NCBI GenBank assembly: GCA_947647645.1
Contig: CANSLE010000043.1
Coordinates: 1-12,290, forward strand
Direction of reading: 5' to 3'
DNA length: 12,290 nucleotides
Source of the DNA: an uncultured Microbacterium sp.
GTDB taxonomy: Bacteria > Actinomycetota > Actinomycetes > Actinomycetales > Microbacteriaceae
Positions 11,371-12,290 of this stretch are shown piece after piece (position 1 is the first letter of the stretch; the number at the start of each line of letters is the position of its first letter). Below the pieces are notes generated by a model. It had not been told where the DNA came from and did no database searches. It saw only the letters and a list, made by a program, of their open reading frames with translations. A program made the position numbers and the translations under genes.

Positions 11371-12290
11371 TCAGGCGCCGAGGGCCTTCGAGATACGGGG
11401 GAGGGAGACCGGCTCGGACGTGCCGAGCGTCTGGGCGAAGAGGCTCACCCGGTACTCCTCCAACAGCCAGCGGGTGTGCGCGAGCGGCGCGGCGGCATCG
11501 GCCGGCAGCGGCAGCGCTCCCCCCGCCTCGGTGTAGAGGGCGGCGGCGCGTTCGAACTCCGTCATCCGCTGACGGTCGCGGCCGGGGTTGTCGGAGAGGG
11601 TGCGCACGCGATCGAGCGCGCCCTGCAGGTAGCGGGGGAGGTGTCGCAGCCGGTCGAGGCCGGTGCGCGAGACGAACCCGGGATAGATGAGCCCGGCCAG
11701 CTGCGCTTTCACGTCACCGAGGGCGGCGAGCAGCGTCATCGAGTTCTGGTTCTTGACGGCACGGTCGACGTCGCGCTGCAGCGTCAGGATGCGGGCGGTC
11801 AGCGACACGGTCTGGAACAGCTCGTCGACCACGGCGGAGGAGAGCGCGTCGCGCACCGCGGCGAACTGTTCCGGGGCCCGCACGCCCGCGGGCGCGGTGC
11901 GCGCCATGACCGCGTCGGCGACGGCGACGCGCGCATCCTCGATGAGCGCCTTCGCGGACGGATACGGTGAGGCCGCGAGCGACAGCTTCTCGGGGGCCGT
12001 GAGGTGATCGAGGACGTAGGCGCTGGGAGAGGCGACCGCGAGCAGCAGCAGGCGCCGGACGCCCGCGTGGGTGAGCACAGCCGCGCGTTCGGGGGTCGAC
12101 TCGATGCGCAGCGCCACGGCATCCTTCTCGTCGACGAGGGCGGGGTAGCCTCTCACGACGCCGCCGGCGACCTTCGTGTCGACCACGGCGGGGAGCGTAC
12201 CCACATCCCAGGTGACGATTCCCGTGCGCTCGGCGAGCACCGCCGCTCCGGGAGAGGCGGTCGCCGCGGAGGTCGCGGGTGCGCCGGACG
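11371..12290 (-). CDS. hrpA: ATP-dependent RNA helicase HrpA, C-terminal DUF3418 part
   Basis: The frame is open to the right edge, so this is the 3' end (about 306 codons) of a gene whose full product is normally about 1,300 residues. The visible part corresponds to the DUF3418 C-terminal region that distinguishes bacterial HrpA from other DEAH helicases. Recognisable blocks are VVRGYPALVDEKDAVALR, RLLLLA, ELFQTVSLTARILTLQRDVD, GLIYPGFVSRTGLDRLRHLP, RYLQGALDRV and, near the end, HTRWLLEEYRVSLFAQTLGT. The ATPase domains with Walker A and the DEAH box lie outside the window. HrpA proteins unwind RNA and, in E. coli, have been linked to mRNA processing and rescue of stalled ribosomes. The GTG at 12240 is an internal Val, not a start. 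Identification is confident by family recognition. Confidence 0.9.
   Translation of the reverse strand, partial: SGAPATSAATASPGAAVLAERTGIVTWDVGTLPAVVDTKVAGGVVRGYPALVDEKDAVALRIESTPERAAVLTHAGVRRLLLLAVASPSAYVLDHLTAPEKLSLAASPYPSAKALIEDARVAVADAVMARTAPAGVRAPEQFAAVRDALSSAVVDELFQTVSLTARILTLQRDVDRAVKNQNSMTLLAALGDVKAQLAGLIYPGFVSRTGLDRLRHLPRYLQGALDRVRTLSDNPGRDRQRMTEFERAAALYTEAGGALPLPADAAAPLAHTRWLLEEYRVSLFAQTLGTSEPVSLPRISKALGA

Noticed and set aside
12238..12240. GTG at 12240 as the start of the right-edge gene
   Set aside because: The frame stays open to the window edge with in-frame residues upstream, and the protein matches the interior of HrpA, so the GTG is an internal Val codon.
1..12290. CRISPR arrays, insertion sequences, tRNA or rRNA genes, phage or toxin-antitoxin genes
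   Set aside because: Looked for regular repeats, transposase-like proteins, terminal repeats, tRNA-like cloverleaf ends and small coupled genes; none found. Gene spacing and composition are uniform.

Overview
The window is very GC-rich and coding-dense, with nine whole genes and two edge fragments, codons ending mostly in G or C, and frequent CGGCATCC/GGATGCCG words. Together with the protein families (DUF4921, CitMHS, MHS transporters, HrpA with a DUF3418 tail) this points to an actinobacterium, most likely Microbacteriaceae and perhaps Microbacterium. The assignment is from recognition, not from a database search. I see no mobile element, CRISPR array, rRNA or tRNA; this looks like ordinary chromosome. 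The longest gene-free stretch is 139 bases, between the two divergent citrate genes.

Layout. (1) Bases 1-1514, minus strand: a DUF4921 protein with a galactose-1-phosphate uridylyltransferase-like histidine motif, then, overlapping by GTGA, the start of an RsmC-like methyltransferase cut by the left edge. (2) Bases 1577-7049: a citrate module. A CitA-type sensor kinase and CitB-type response regulator (ATGA overlap) run leftwards, followed by an MHS-family transporter with its own promoter and a palindromic operator candidate. A CitMHS metal-citrate transporter is divergent to the right. (3) Bases 7071-8982, minus strand: a Gfo/Idh/MocA oxidoreductase followed one base later by an NYN-nuclease/LOTUS protein. 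(4) Bases 9019-10362, plus strand: an M20 metallopeptidase divergent from the oxidoreductase. (5) Bases 10367-12290, minus strand: a zinc-free quinone oxidoreductase, and upstream of it the C-terminal part of HrpA cut by the right edge.

How they work together. The sensor keeps the Arg/His/Arg/Lys pattern that binds citrate in CitA periplasmic domains, so the likely circuit is external citrate, kinase, regulator, then transcription of CitMHS and possibly the MHS transporter. The other genes look like separate housekeeping or catabolic units.

The most distinctive signal is in the promoters. Four genes start exactly six bases after a TAGGCT or TATGCT -10 hexamer, which predicts leaderless mRNAs. 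Two of these hexamers form a perfect 9-bp inverted repeat in a 36-base divergent promoter. I found no clearly novel multi-gene system; the least understood parts are the DUF4921-methyltransferase pair and the NYN-LOTUS protein.
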